Source: Amycolatopsis vastitatis (GTDB lineage Bacteria > Actinomycetota > Actinomycetes > Mycobacteriales > Pseudonocardiaceae). From it: 64,000 nt of DNA. Position numbers and translations under genes: made by a program. This document shows positions 9,013 through 17,804 of this stretch, piece by piece. Each line of letters starts with the position of its first letter. Position 1 is the stretch's first letter. The stretch spans positions 43,642-107,641 of the forward strand of contig NZ_NMUL01000060.1 in NCBI RefSeq assembly GCF_002234595.1, written 5' to 3'. Under the pieces are notes generated by a model, which ran no database searches, was not told where the DNA came from, and saw nothing but the letters and a program-made list of their open reading frames with translations.

Positions 9013-9338
9013 ACGGACTCACCGTGACGCCCACGCAGATCCTCGCCGGTGTCGGCGTGCTGCTCGTGCTGTTCTGGGTCTGGCGGACCGGTTCCCGCCG
9101 GGCGAAGGCCGCCGCTGAAGCTGCTCGGAGTGGGGCGCGGCTCGTGTCGCTGGCCGGACGTGTGCTGTTCAACGCCGGGCTGATCGTCGCCGTCCAGTGG
9201 GTCGTGATCGCTCACCCGGGTAGCCCGTGGCTGTTGTTCGCCGTGCTCGGACTGCCCGCCCTGTTCGCGTCCTACGCCCTGACCCGCGCCATGACCGTGA
9301 CCACCGTCAACACCGCGAAGCGGGGTGGTCGGCGATGA
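9009..9338 (+). CDS. Small two-helix membrane protein of the transfer operon
   Basis: The protein has 109 residues. The start is ATG 9009, overlapping the whiB stop. One hydrophobic helix lies near residues 9-25 (ILAGVGVLLVLFWVW). Further hydrophobic segments lie near residues 55-70 and 77-95, with Arg/Lys-rich ends. Its position between whiB and the DUF2637 gene matches small spread/transfer membrane proteins (Spd-like) of actinomycete integrative elements. No enzymatic motif is seen. The function is inferred from context. Confidence 0.6.
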   Translation: MNGLTVTPTQILAGVGVLLVLFWVWRTGSRRAKAAAEAARSGARLVSLAGRVLFNAGLIVAVQWVVIAHPGSPWLLFAVLGLPALFASYALTRAMTVTTVNTAKRGGRR

Positions 9339-10024
9339 ACCGGGCACAGCGGCTCGCGCAGGACGCGGCCGAAGCGGCGGAGGTGCGCGCCTACCAGACC
9401 GATCCGGACGTCGTGGCGCTGCGGATCGAGCGGGTGCGTCGGCAGGTCGACTGGATGTGCTGGTCCGGGATCGTGCTCGGGCTGGCGTTCACGATGACGA
9501 ACGTCCAGGGCTTCGCCTCGGCCGGCGCGCGGCCGGGGTCGCTGCCGTGGCTGGCCGCGTGGGTGCTGGACCCGACCGTCTCGCTCGTTCTGCTGGCGAT
9601 CCTGCGGGCCGAGCAGGTCACCGCGCGGTACCAGGTTCGGACGGGCATCTGGGTGCGGCGGGCGAAGTGGTTCACGCTCGCGGCCACCTACGTCATGAAC
9701 ACCTGGACGTCGTTTGCCGCCGGGGAGGCTGCGGCGATCGTGCTGCACTCGGTGCCGCCGCTTGTGGTGTTCGTCGCCGTCGAGGCGATCACCGACCTGC
9801 GGGACAAGCTCACCGATGCCGTGCTGGTCGCAGCTGAACGGCGGCCCGTTCAGCAGGAGACCGGGCGACGGGTGCTGTTCGCCGATTACCTCGCTATCGC
9901 TCGGGAGACCTGGACGCCGGACGTCGAGATCACGCCAGCGTGGGTGCGGCGGGCTACCGGATGCTCGCGGGGCCTGTCGCCCCGGCTGGCGCGGGCGCTG
10001 CGGTCGGAGGTGCGCAATGGCTGA
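9335..10024 (+). CDS. DUF2637-type membrane protein
   Basis: The protein has 229 residues; ATG 9335 overlaps the previous stop. Four hydrophobic segments follow a charged N-terminal helix (first near WCWSGIVLGLAFTMTNVQGF, then VSLVLLAIL, KWFTLAATYVMNTW and VLHSVPPLVVFVAVEA). Topology and motif order fit DUF2637 proteins, standard in actinomycete AICEs and linear plasmids next to FtsK/TraB-type genes. The cytoplasmic C-terminal 60 residues are charged. It is probably an accessory to intermycelial DNA transfer. It overlaps the FtsK gene by 8 nt. Confidence 0.75.
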   Translation: MNRAQRLAQDAAEAAEVRAYQTDPDVVALRIERVRRQVDWMCWSGIVLGLAFTMTNVQGFASAGARPGSLPWLAAWVLDPTVSLVLLAILRAEQVTARYQVRTGIWVRRAKWFTLAATYVMNTWTSFAAGEAAAIVLHSVPPLVVFVAVEAITDLRDKLTDAVLVAAERRPVQQETGRRVLFADYLAIARETWTPDVEITPAWVRRATGCSRGLSPRLARALRSEVRNG

Positions 10025-12143
10025 CTCATTGCCGGTCAAAGCTGATCCCGTGTTCGAAGGCGAGTTGATCGACGACACGTTGCCTCAACCGCGTCGGCGG
10101 GAGCCGAAGACGAACCGCTTCATTCGGTGGTGGCGGCACTCGCCACGGGTGCCGTTGTGGTTGAAGAGCAAGCCACAGGCCGTCCAGGCGGGCAAGGACG
10201 CCGTCGTTGGGCTGGTGAAGTCGCCGTGGCGGTACGTCGGCGCGGTCGTTCGCGGTCTGGTCGTCGGGGTGCGGTGGTGGCGTGGGTGGGTGACCGTCCG
10301 GGACTACCGGACGGCGGCCGAACAGTCGGAGAAGCTGGCCGACAAGTTCACGGAGATTCGGGCGCTGACCCTGTTCCGCTGGAAGGTGACCGGTGCCGTC
10401 CTGGTCGTCGCGATCGTCGGGGTGTCCATCTTTGACCTGGTGTACGGCACCGATCCTCTGTGGATCGGCGGGGTCGCCGCCTCCGTGGCACTCGCGATCC
10501 TCGGGCGCAGGAAGGACGGCAGTCCCGGCCGAAAGCCGGCGCTTGCTGGGCCGCGGACGCTGACCTGGACGATGGACCCGCAGGTGCTGGTGGACGCCTT
10601 CCGGGACGCAAAGCTGATCGGTAAGGACGAGATGTTGCGGCTGGTCGAGCGCGCGACGCGTGTCGGCGACGGCTGGGCGGTCACCGTCGACCTTCCAGCC
10701 ACCCGCAAGGCGGCCGACGTAGTGAAGAACCGGGACGCACTGGCGTCCGCGCTCGCCGTCGATGAGGTCCAACTGATCGTCGAACGGGTCCGCGGGAACG
10801 GTGGGCATGCCGGGCGGGTGTCGATGTGGGTAGCCGATGAGGACCCGTACGCGTCGTCGCCGTTGCGAACGCCGCTCCTCGGCGTGGCGCAGTGGGACGC
10901 GTGGCGGCCGATCCCGTTCGGACGGGATGCTCGGGACCGGCGGATTGACCTGCCGCTGGTATGGACGTCCTTGCTGGTCGGTGCCATCCCCCGGCAGGGC
11001 AAGACCTTTGCCGCCCGGCTCGCGGCGGCCGGGCTGATCCTGGACGCCTGGGTGCGGCTGTACGTGGCGGACTTCAAGGCCGGGAAGGACTGGGACGCGG
11101 CCGGCCTGGTGGCGCACCGGTTCATGTCCGGCGACGAACCCGAACACGTTCTGGCGCTCGTGGACTGGCTGATTGAGCTGGTCGGCGAGGTTCAGACGCG
11201 GTTCCGGCGGATGCGCGACCTGGACGACCTCACGTGCCCGGAATCGAAGGTCACGCCCGAGATGTCCCGCGATAAGGCGCTGAACATGCCGATCACGGCC
11301 ATCTTCATCGATGAGGTTCAGGTTCCTTTGGAGGATCGCACGCCCGTCGACGTGCAAGGCAAGAAGCTCACCGCGGGCGAGTACGTCGGCGAGCTGTTGA
11401 CGTGGCTGGCGAAGAAGGGCCCTGCCGCTGGGATCGTGCTTGTGCTCGCCACGCAGCGGCCGGACTCGAAGACGATTCCGTCCGGACTGCGAGCTGTGCT
11501 CGGATCGCGGTTCGCGCTGCGGGTAATGGACTGGCGCGACTCGAACATCGTGCTCGGCGAGCAGATGAACACGCGCGGGTTCGACTCCAGTCGGCTGCTG
11601 CCCTCGCACAAGGGAGTGGGCATCCTACGGCCGGACGGCGACACGTCAGCCGGCGCGGACGTGCTGGCCATGACGGTTCGGACGTACTACATGCCGAACG
11701 AGGACTGGCGGACCATCTGCGAGCAGGGCCGGACGCTACGCGAGGCGGCCGGGACGCTCACCGGGCACGCGGCCGGACAGGACACGATGCCGGTGCTCGA
11801 CCACGCGGCCGCGGTCAAGGCAATCGGTGCAGGTCACGCAGCTGAGTCGCCTGGCGAACTACCCGAGGTGCTCGCATCGCTCGTCGAGTACCTGGGAGAC
11901 GATCTCGGGCCGGACGGCAGGGACTTCGTGCCGACGGCCGAGTTGCTGGACGTCCTGGAGGTCGACTCACGGACGTTCGCGCAGCAGATGGCCGAGGTGG
12001 GATGCCGGCCGACACGAGACCGCGTTACCAGCGAAGACGGCGAGACCCGGCAGGTCCGCGGGTATCGGACGGCTGAAATTAGGAGCGCGATCAGCCGGGC
12101 GACCACGAGCACCAGCACGTCAGACGAGGACGGGCAGCGATGA
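10017..12143 (+). CDS. FtsK/SpoIIIE-type DNA translocase for conjugal transfer
   Basis: The protein has 708 residues from ATG 10017. A basic N-terminal region is followed by two membrane helices (about 124-140 and 148-163), then the ATPase domain with Walker A GAIPRQGKT at 322-330 and Walker B ITAIFIDE near 440, and ATQRPDSKTIPSG, a hallmark of the FtsK/HerA class. The C-terminus looks like a winged-helix DNA-binding region. In actinomycete AICEs one hexameric FtsK-like protein moves double-stranded DNA between hyphae; it is the only transfer ATPase in the window. It lies between the DUF2637 and integrase genes. No relaxase or Rep gene is present, consistent with double-stranded transfer but leaving replication of the excised form unexplained. 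Confidence 0.85.
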   Translation: MADSLPVKADPVFEGELIDDTLPQPRRREPKTNRFIRWWRHSPRVPLWLKSKPQAVQAGKDAVVGLVKSPWRYVGAVVRGLVVGVRWWRGWVTVRDYRTAAEQSEKLADKFTEIRALTLFRWKVTGAVLVVAIVGVSIFDLVYGTDPLWIGGVAASVALAILGRRKDGSPGRKPALAGPRTLTWTMDPQVLVDAFRDAKLIGKDEMLRLVERATRVGDGWAVTVDLPATRKAADVVKNRDALASALAVDEVQLIVERVRGNGGHAGRVSMWVADEDPYASSPLRTPLLGVAQWDAWRPIPFGRDARDRRIDLPLVWTSLLVGAIPRQGKTFAARLAAAGLILDAWVRLYVADFKAGKDWDAAGLVAHRFMSGDEPEHVLALVDWLIELVGEVQTRFRRMRDLDDLTCPESKVTPEMSRDKALNMPITAIFIDEVQVPLEDRTPVDVQGKKLTAGEYVGELLTWLAKKGPAAGIVLVLATQRPDSKTIPSGLRAVLGSRFALRVMDWRDSNIVLGEQMNTRGFDSSRLLPSHKGVGILRPDGDTSAGADVLAMTVRTYYMPNEDWRTICEQGRTLREAAGTLTGHAAGQDTMPVLDHAAAVKAIGAGHAAESPGELPEVLASLVEYLGDDLGPDGRDFVPTAELLDVLEVDSRTFAQQMAEVGCRPTRDRVTSEDGETRQVRGYRTAEIRSAISRATTSTSTSDEDGQR

Positions 12144-12304
12144 GCGCCGCTCGTTCCGAAGATCCGCCGATCCGGGTTATCCTACCTGCGGGATTACCGG
12201 AGCTGACGCCTGCTGTCGCGCGTGCACCGCTGGCCGTTCTGATCGAGGTTACTGAGGTGCCGGCGCTGGACGCTCCGGCCGAGGAGGTGAACCGTGGCAG
12301 CTGA
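12140..12304 (+). CDS. Small 54-residue protein between the translocase and integrase genes
   Basis: ATG 12140 overlaps the ftsK-like stop, and the frame runs 54 codons to TGA at 12302-12304, overlapping the start of the integrase gene. It is acidic and proline-rich (IRVILPAGLPELTPAVARAP near the N-terminus), with no domain I recognise. GAGGAGGTGA at 12281-12290, inside its end, is the integrase ribosome binding site. The unbroken chain of overlaps argues that it is translated. Its function is unknown. Confidence 0.5.
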   Translation: MSAARSEDPPIRVILPAGLPELTPAVARAPLAVLIEVTEVPALDAPAEEVNRGS

Positions 12305-14102
12305 AATCATCAGCGACCCGTGGGCGACGCTGGATGACATTCTGGGGCTTGAGGTCGCCGACGTGGCAGACGACGGGATCGGGGCGTTGGCGGCCTACGG
12401 CCGGTGCTCGACCGAGGACAACCAGGACCCGGAGACCTCTCGTGGTTGGCAGTTCGGAAACGCGCGGAAGTTCGTCGAGCCACTCGGCGGGCAGATCGTG
12501 GCGGAGTTCTTCGACGTTGGGCAGTCACGGTCCGTCCCGTGGGAACGGCGGACCGAGGGTGCGCGGCTGCTCGCCGAGTTGAAGAATCCGCGCCGCGGAT
12601 GGGACGCGATCGTCGTCGGCGAAGGCACGCGGTGCTGGTTCGGCAATCAGTTCTCGCTTATCGCGCCGAAGTTCGCGGCGTACGGCATTGATCTATGGGT
12701 GCCGGAACTGGGTGGGAAGTACGACGCGCGGAACCCGTCGCACAAGATGCTGATGAGCGTGCTTGGCGGGATGAGCGAGTCTGAGCGTCAGCACGTTCAA
12801 GCGCGCGTCCGGGCCGCGATGGACGCCCAGGTGATCAACGAAGGACGGCACCAGGGTGGCCGGGCGCCGTACGGCTATGTGGTCGTCGACAGCGGTCCGC
12901 ACCCGAACCCGCGAAAAGCTGCGGAAGGGTTCAAGCTGCGGGTGCTGGCGCTCGACGAGACGACCGCGGACGTGGTCCGCCGGATCTTCGCCGAGTACCT
13001 GGACGGCAACGGCGATCGAGCGATCGCCAACCTGCTCAACCGGGACGGCATTCCCTGTCCCTCCGCGCATCGGCCGGAGCAGAATCGGCACCGGCTCGCG
13101 GACGGCTGGCAAGGCAGTTCGGTGCGGGCGATCCTGGACAACCCGCGATACACCGGCTACGCGATCTTCGGGCGTTGGACGAAACATGAGACCTTGCTCG
13201 ACCCGGAAGATGTCGCCGCGGGCCACGTGGTGCGGTTCAAGCGCGCGGCGCCGGACCGGGTCGTACGGTCGCGCGAGCAGGCGCATCCGGCGATCGTGTC
13301 CGTGGAGACCTTCACGCAGGTACAGCTTTTGCGTCGGTCGAAGTCTGCGGGCGGATTGAAGACGGCACGCAAGGCCGAGCGAGGCGCCCGGAAGTCCGCG
13401 CGGTCCTACCTCCTGCGTGGACTGGTCCGATGTGGAATCTGCGGCCGAAAGATGCAAGGCGCCACGATCCGGAAGGGCGCCTACTACCGCTGTACTTCGC
13501 GGACCATGGCGCCCGGCTCACTGACGCTGGCGGACCATCCGAAGACGGTCAACTTGCGCGAAGGCGTGGTCGTCGAGGCGCTCAACGGATGGCTTCACGA
13601 GCTGTTCCACCCGGACAACCGCGACCGGACGGCGGCCGCACTTCTCGGGTCGGACGGAAGCACGGCCGGCGGTGGACCGCTGGAGGCGGCGCGAAACCGG
13701 CTGGCGGACGCAGAGGCGAGGCTTCAGCGCTACCAGGCCGCGATCGCGGCCGGCGTCGAGCCCGAAGCACTCGTCGATCCGATCAACCAGGCACAGGCCG
13801 AACGAGCCGCCGCGAAAGCACAGATCGAGAGCGTGCCAGCCGACTCGACAGTAAGCCGCGCCGAGATCTACGCGAGGATCGACGCACTCGGCGACGTCTG
13901 CGGGACGATCGCCGACGCAACCACGGCCGGCATGAGCCGCCTGTACCGCGCCCTGAACCTGGAGCTACGCTACGAACCAAAAGAGCTGGCCGTCTATGCG
14001 ACGACCAGCCCGGGTGTAGATAGTGCGTGTGTCCGAGGGGGGACTCGAACACATGTTCGTAGCATCCCTGCACAGGATGCGTGTTCATGCGACAGACCAT
14101 AG
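12294..14102 (+). CDS. Large serine recombinase (integrase A)
   Basis: The protein has 602 residues from GTG 12294, behind GAGGAGGTGA. The resolvase domain has the nucleophile Ser39 in AYGRCSTED; the recombinase domain follows (GRAPYGY, NPRYTGYAIFGRW), then a zinc ribbon (CGICGRKM with a second Cys in YYRC) and a coiled coil (ARNRLADAEARLQRYQAAIA). These are the parts of a large serine integrase acting on attP x attB. The last 25 or so residues, from about CVRGGTRTH on, are encoded by the downstream repeat, and the TAG stop lies inside its shared core, so the native C-terminus may have been replaced at integration. It is related to integrases B and C in this window but is the most distant of the three. 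Confidence 0.9.
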   Translation: MAAEIISDPWATLDDILGLEVADVADDGIGALAAYGRCSTEDNQDPETSRGWQFGNARKFVEPLGGQIVAEFFDVGQSRSVPWERRTEGARLLAELKNPRRGWDAIVVGEGTRCWFGNQFSLIAPKFAAYGIDLWVPELGGKYDARNPSHKMLMSVLGGMSESERQHVQARVRAAMDAQVINEGRHQGGRAPYGYVVVDSGPHPNPRKAAEGFKLRVLALDETTADVVRRIFAEYLDGNGDRAIANLLNRDGIPCPSAHRPEQNRHRLADGWQGSSVRAILDNPRYTGYAIFGRWTKHETLLDPEDVAAGHVVRFKRAAPDRVVRSREQAHPAIVSVETFTQVQLLRRSKSAGGLKTARKAERGARKSARSYLLRGLVRCGICGRKMQGATIRKGAYYRCTSRTMAPGSLTLADHPKTVNLREGVVVEALNGWLHELFHPDNRDRTAAALLGSDGSTAGGGPLEAARNRLADAEARLQRYQAAIAAGVEPEALVDPINQAQAERAAAKAQIESVPADSTVSRAEIYARIDALGDVCGTIADATTAGMSRLYRALNLELRYEPKELAVYATTSPGVDSACVRGGTRTHVRSIPAQDACSCDRP

Positions 14103-14147
14103 CCGCACACCGTCATCCAACGCCAGCTGACATTCGTCGATCTGCTG
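14029..14147. repeat. Attachment-site repeat, copy A
   Basis: This is the first of three copies of a repeat found directly after each serine integrase gene. The copies share GTCCGAG ... ACCATAGC-GCACAC, then an AGC-GAC-TTCGTC-ATCT-TGCTG string. Copy A has a 58-bp block (14038-14095) between GTCCGAG and ACCATAG that contains a perfect 6-bp inverted repeat (GCATCC / GGATGC, 14062-14080), as expected of a serine-integrase core. It is probably the right junction (attR) of the AICE-like element and the left junction of the next. Confidence 0.75.
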
Positions 14148-14421
14148 CCAACACGGCGAGAGCTATCAGGTCCACCCGCACGGAGCACTCACGTGCAATG
14201 ACGTTTTCGATGCTTCGTCCAAGCCGAGCACGTCCGCGACCGAGTAACGCGAAATGGAGCCGCGATGTGCGGCGAAGATCCGGATCGCGAAGTGCTCCAC
14301 GGCTCCTGCTCCAGCTGGTGCAGCGGCTGCCAACCGATCACGACGCTTTGTCATGCGGCCACGGCTGGAAATCGCCGTCATCAAGGCGGCGCCGGTCAAG
14401 GACTTGAGCCGAAGCAAGTCG

Positions 14422-16785
14422 CTACTTCTCCGCGTCGCCGACCTCAGTCGAGGGCGACGGCGAGGCGTAGAACTCGGCAGCGAGGTCTACCTGTTCCTCT
14501 GCCTCTTCCGCGCGTCCCGCCAACCACAACATGCGCGCGAGGTAGTACCGCGCGGATGGGGCTCCGGCCTCGGCGGCAAGCACATACTCCCGGTGCGCTT
14601 CGTCGGACCTGCCCACAGTTTCCAGCAAGCGGGCAAGATGGAATCTGGCTTCACGCCTCCCGGCGCCGATCACGGCCCGGTATTCGACCTCGGCCTCCGC
14701 AACGCGTCGCTGCTCGTGCAGGAGAAGGGCCAGGTCCAGCCGCGCGTCGACGAGCCCCGCTTCCGCAGCGGCCCGGTAGGCCAGTTCGGCCGCGGCGACC
14801 GAGCCCGACTCATGAAGGATTCCTCCCCGCCTATACCTGAGCTCGTTCTCTGTTGGCTCGGTCCCGGCACGCGCCTTTTGTCGGCGCCTCTCGTACTTCA
14901 AATGCTCAAGCCCGAACTTAGCTGCGGTTTCGTCGCTTCCGGTTATCGAGCGGAATGCTGCTTCGGCCTCTTCGCTTCTGCCTCGTTCAGCCAGAACGAC
15001 TGCCAGGTTGACCTCGGCTTCTCTGCTGCCGGCATCCACCGCAGCCTGGAGCTGCTGAACAGCGTCGTCGAGGTCACCCTGCTTGTGCCGGAGCAAGCCG
15101 AGATTGAGAAGGCCTTCGCTGTGTCCGGCCTCCGCTGCTGCCGTGTATTCAATGGCAGCTTCTTCGTCGCGCTGAAGGCTCTCGAGCAGGACGCCGAGGT
15201 TCACGTGCGCGCTGGTGAACCCTCCTTCGACAGCCTGTCGGAACGCCGTGATCGCAACTTCCGGCTCACGCAGTGAGTGCGCACTGACTCCGATGTTGAA
15301 CGCCTCAGTGGCTACGGCGATCTGCAGAAGCTCCGGCCATAGCTGCACCGGTGGCTTCGCGGTCCCCAGCGGGCTGTCGCCGGCTTGTGCGCGATCAAGC
15401 AGGTAGTCGGGAGCGAGATACAGGTCGTCGGCGCGCGGCTGCAGGCAAGAACTGGCGCCGAGGACCGGCTCGACCGCCCAGCGCAGCGCCTCCTCCGCCG
15501 ACGGTAGGTCTGCGCGGTCTCGCCAGCTTGGCTGCAGGTAGTGACGCTGTATCCGGCAGAGCAGCGCGCCCGGCACCGGCTCGTTGTAACCGGCACGACG
15601 ACAGTCCACAGCTCCACTGATCAGAGCGGCTCCGCAATGGTGAGCTGGACCGTCTCCGATCGACCAGCGGTCCATCATCGCCCGCCCTGCGGCGAGATAC
15701 TCAGCGAATCCTTCGATCGCTTTGAGCGCGTGGCCGATTCTGGTATCACGCGTCCGTAGCAGTTGAGCGCGCTTCGACTCGGTTCGCGTCAGATCCTGCC
15801 CGACCCGGATGCGCCGCTCAGGAGGTATCGCAGCGACGAGATCGGCTGCGGCGCGGTCGAACTCCTGTTCCCCGATGAGCCTTGCGGTCTCATACTTCGC
15901 GAGCTGCTGGTCCCGGATGGTCGCGACGACCACCACACGCGTAGATTCTTCCGCGCAAAGCTTCTGCAGGACACCGAGGTCCAGGCCGCCGGGCGTAAGG
16001 AACCGTTCGAGATCGTCCAGCCACAGCACCACGTCCCCCTCGAGGAAACGAGTTGACGCAAGCTCTCTGAGGGCCGGACCGTCGACGGGAACCACCAGGG
16101 TGTGCTCCGGGCAGCAACGTCGTACCGCTTCGGCGGCGATCCGGGTCTTGCCCGTAGCCGCGCGCCCATGGAGCAGGACGATGCCACCGCCCTCGACCAC
16201 CTCGTCAAGCGATGTGTCGACATCCCGACCGACATAGGCCGGCATGTCAGGTCCAGGCGACTGCGCGTCACGCTCGATGGCACGCTTCACACGCAGCTCC
16301 AGCAGCCCGACCTGCTCCACAAGCGGGAGCCGTCCGCACTTCACGTGAAGCAGTCGCTCCCTGAGGCTCGCGGGAATTACTTCGCCGCCAGCTCGCTCGC
16401 TCACCCGTTCGGCGGTGTCGTATGGCCCGAACGGTTCTTTGCGTTGCTTTCGTCGACGCCAAGGCACTGCCAACAAGACAGCCAGGATCGCAGCCGGCCA
16501 GCTGAGTCCCTCGAGTACGTTGCGCACCGGACTGCTACTGACCAGCAGCCAGTTCGCAGCGCCGAAGCGAATCGCCAACCAGACGCCGACCGCCAGGCAC
16601 GAGCCGACCGCAATGCGCCTCAGCCACCGCGCCACCACAGCCCCGCACACTCCCGTCAAGCCCGCGAGCCCGCCCTCGCGTCGACGGCGTGGATTGAGCC
16701 AGGCGGACGGGCTCCCTCGCGAAGTCTGCCGCAGCACGATACCCAGTCCACCAGCCCTTGACCCCAACGCGCCCAGAGGATCCAC
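14422..16785 (-). CDS. Membrane STAND-type P-loop ATPase with C-terminal TPR repeats
   Basis: The protein has about 787 residues. Two membrane helices lie near 57-83 and 93-108, then a P-loop domain with Walker A GRAATGKT at 207-214 and Walker B VVLWLDDLE at 252-260. After a helical region, TPR/Sel1-like repeats fill about residue 510 to the end (AITAFRQAVEGG, EYTAAAEAGH, QLQAAVDAGS and so on). The set of membrane anchor, regulatory ATPase and superhelical sensor is the architecture of signalling NTPases in actinobacterial conflict systems. No separate effector is fused, so the effector may be the membrane part or a neighbour. The start is uncertain because several in-frame starts precede the first helix. 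It is divergent from the lipoprotein/membrane pair at 17.1-18.9 kb. ATP-dependent sensing is inferred. Confidence 0.7.
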   Translation of the reverse strand: MDPLGALGSRAGGLGIVLRQTSRGSPSAWLNPRRRREGGLAGLTGVCGAVVARWLRRIAVGSCLAVGVWLAIRFGAANWLLVSSSPVRNVLEGLSWPAAILAVLLAVPWRRRKQRKEPFGPYDTAERVSERAGGEVIPASLRERLLHVKCGRLPLVEQVGLLELRVKRAIERDAQSPGPDMPAYVGRDVDTSLDEVVEGGGIVLLHGRAATGKTRIAAEAVRRCCPEHTLVVPVDGPALRELASTRFLEGDVVLWLDDLERFLTPGGLDLGVLQKLCAEESTRVVVVATIRDQQLAKYETARLIGEQEFDRAAADLVAAIPPERRIRVGQDLTRTESKRAQLLRTRDTRIGHALKAIEGFAEYLAAGRAMMDRWSIGDGPAHHCGAALISGAVDCRRAGYNEPVPGALLCRIQRHYLQPSWRDRADLPSAEEALRWAVEPVLGASSCLQPRADDLYLAPDYLLDRAQAGDSPLGTAKPPVQLWPELLQIAVATEAFNIGVSAHSLREPEVAITAFRQAVEGGFTSAHVNLGVLLESLQRDEEAAIEYTAAAEAGHSEGLLNLGLLRHKQGDLDDAVQQLQAAVDAGSREAEVNLAVVLAERGRSEEAEAAFRSITGSDETAAKFGLEHLKYERRRQKARAGTEPTENELRYRRGGILHESGSVAAAELAYRAAAEAGLVDARLDLALLLHEQRRVAEAEVEYRAVIGAGRREARFHLARLLETVGRSDEAHREYVLAAEAGAPSARYYLARMLWLAGRAEEAEEQVDLAAEFYASPSPSTEVGDAEK

Positions 16786-17115
16786 GCTCGAAGCCGAACG
16801 AGCCAGCCGACGCAGATGAGAGAGTCATTCATCAACCATCCGCACACCCCGCCATCCATGAACCTCCTGCCGACCATCTCGGCGGCCTGCTCGGCCGGCT
16901 GTGCGATGGCGGTGGTTCTGAGCTGCGGCACCGCCGGGTACCAAGGTCGTCCCTGCCGGCGGCTGGGAGGGTGTACACCTACGCCAGAGGTGTCAAGCAC
17001 CCTAAATGCCTGGCGACGTCGCACCGGCGATCCAGGACCAAGCTTCAGGGGCGTGCAGTTGTAACGCCAGACAGCAAGACGACGACCTCTGTCGAGATTA
17101 CCGATGGAGTCGTTC
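16786..17115. other. Divergent intergenic region
   Basis: About 330 nt lie between the STAND-type ATPase gene (minus) and the lipoprotein gene (plus), and should hold both promoters. I see no convincing promoter boxes or repeats; a short GGTGTACACC palindrome lies near 16970. Open frames here overlap the flanking genes antisense and show no motifs. Confidence 0.35.
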
Positions 17116-17783
17116 ATGAACCGTGCCAAACTGACACTGCTGCGTATTTTCTGTGCAATCGCACTCATATGTTCTGTTGCCGGGTGCGGCGCGAACACCA
17201 CCGCAACCGAAATTGTCCAAGTACGGCCGGTCTTCGAAAACTCCAGCCTGGCGGCCGGTTACTCGATCACGAGAACACTCATCGGTTCACTCCCGGATGA
17301 GGGTATCGACCCTTGCACGGACTCGACGCTTGCAGGAAAGGTCTACCGGTGCTTCGGCGACAGACGGAGCGGGAGCAGTGGTGTGTACGACCCGTGTTGG
17401 CGATACGATGAAGCCAATTCAGCACCGAGCGTGCTGTGCTTGCTCGATCCTACGTCGCACGAGGTGATCCGGCTGATGCTCGTGCATCCGCCTGGCAGCA
17501 CCGAGGGCACCGCACGGACCCACGGCAAGATGGACCATGGGCCGTGGAGCTCACGACCGGCGAGAAGTGCTTCGGCATCAGCGGAAGCCACGGCAAGTTC
17601 GAGGGCCACGTCGTCGACTACGCCTGCGAGAACGATCCTTCTCTGAACCTGACGCGAGATGTCGATCGCAGCACTCCACTCTGGTCCGTCAAGAGCGCCC
17701 ACTTCGATCCGGTGCGCGGCTACACAGGTGGCCCGGCGGTGCAGATCCGCACTGCGTACTACAGCCTTCCTGATCGCTATTGA
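17116..17783 (+). pseudogene. Secreted lipoprotein of unknown function, frameshifted
   Basis: ATG 17116 is preferred over 17104 because GGAG lies about 8 nt upstream. The N-terminus is a clear lipoprotein signal: basic start, hydrophobic core, lipobox SVAGC. The first frame runs through a Cys-containing domain to VIRLMLVHPPGS. Near 17520 the sense moves to another frame with DGPWAVELTTGEKCFGISG, HFDPVRGY and a stop at 17783. One lost base explains this, giving a protein of about 222 residues whose last part resembles the C-terminal domain of small secreted actinomycete proteins. It lies 21 nt upstream of a membrane protein gene with its own strong RBS, so the two are probably one operon. Function unknown. 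Confidence 0.55.
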
Positions 17784-17804
17784 GGCTGCGAAGGAGAACA
17801 ACCG

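Noticed and set aside
10026..11609. Minus-strand 527-residue open frame
   Set aside because: It is antisense to the FtsK-type gene; His/Arg/Pro-rich with no domain.
14029..14060. Minus-strand tRNA 3' end (TTCGAGTCCCCCCTCGGACA-like string) within att repeats A and C
   Set aside because: The string resembles a Leu/Ser tRNA 3' end, but the T-stem does not pair (ATGTG with CCCCC) and copy B lacks it. I treat it as part of the att repeat, not a tRNA.
14254..15276. Plus-strand 340-residue open frame
   Set aside because: It is antisense to the TPR part of the STAND-type ATPase, whose repeats are clear. A shadow frame.
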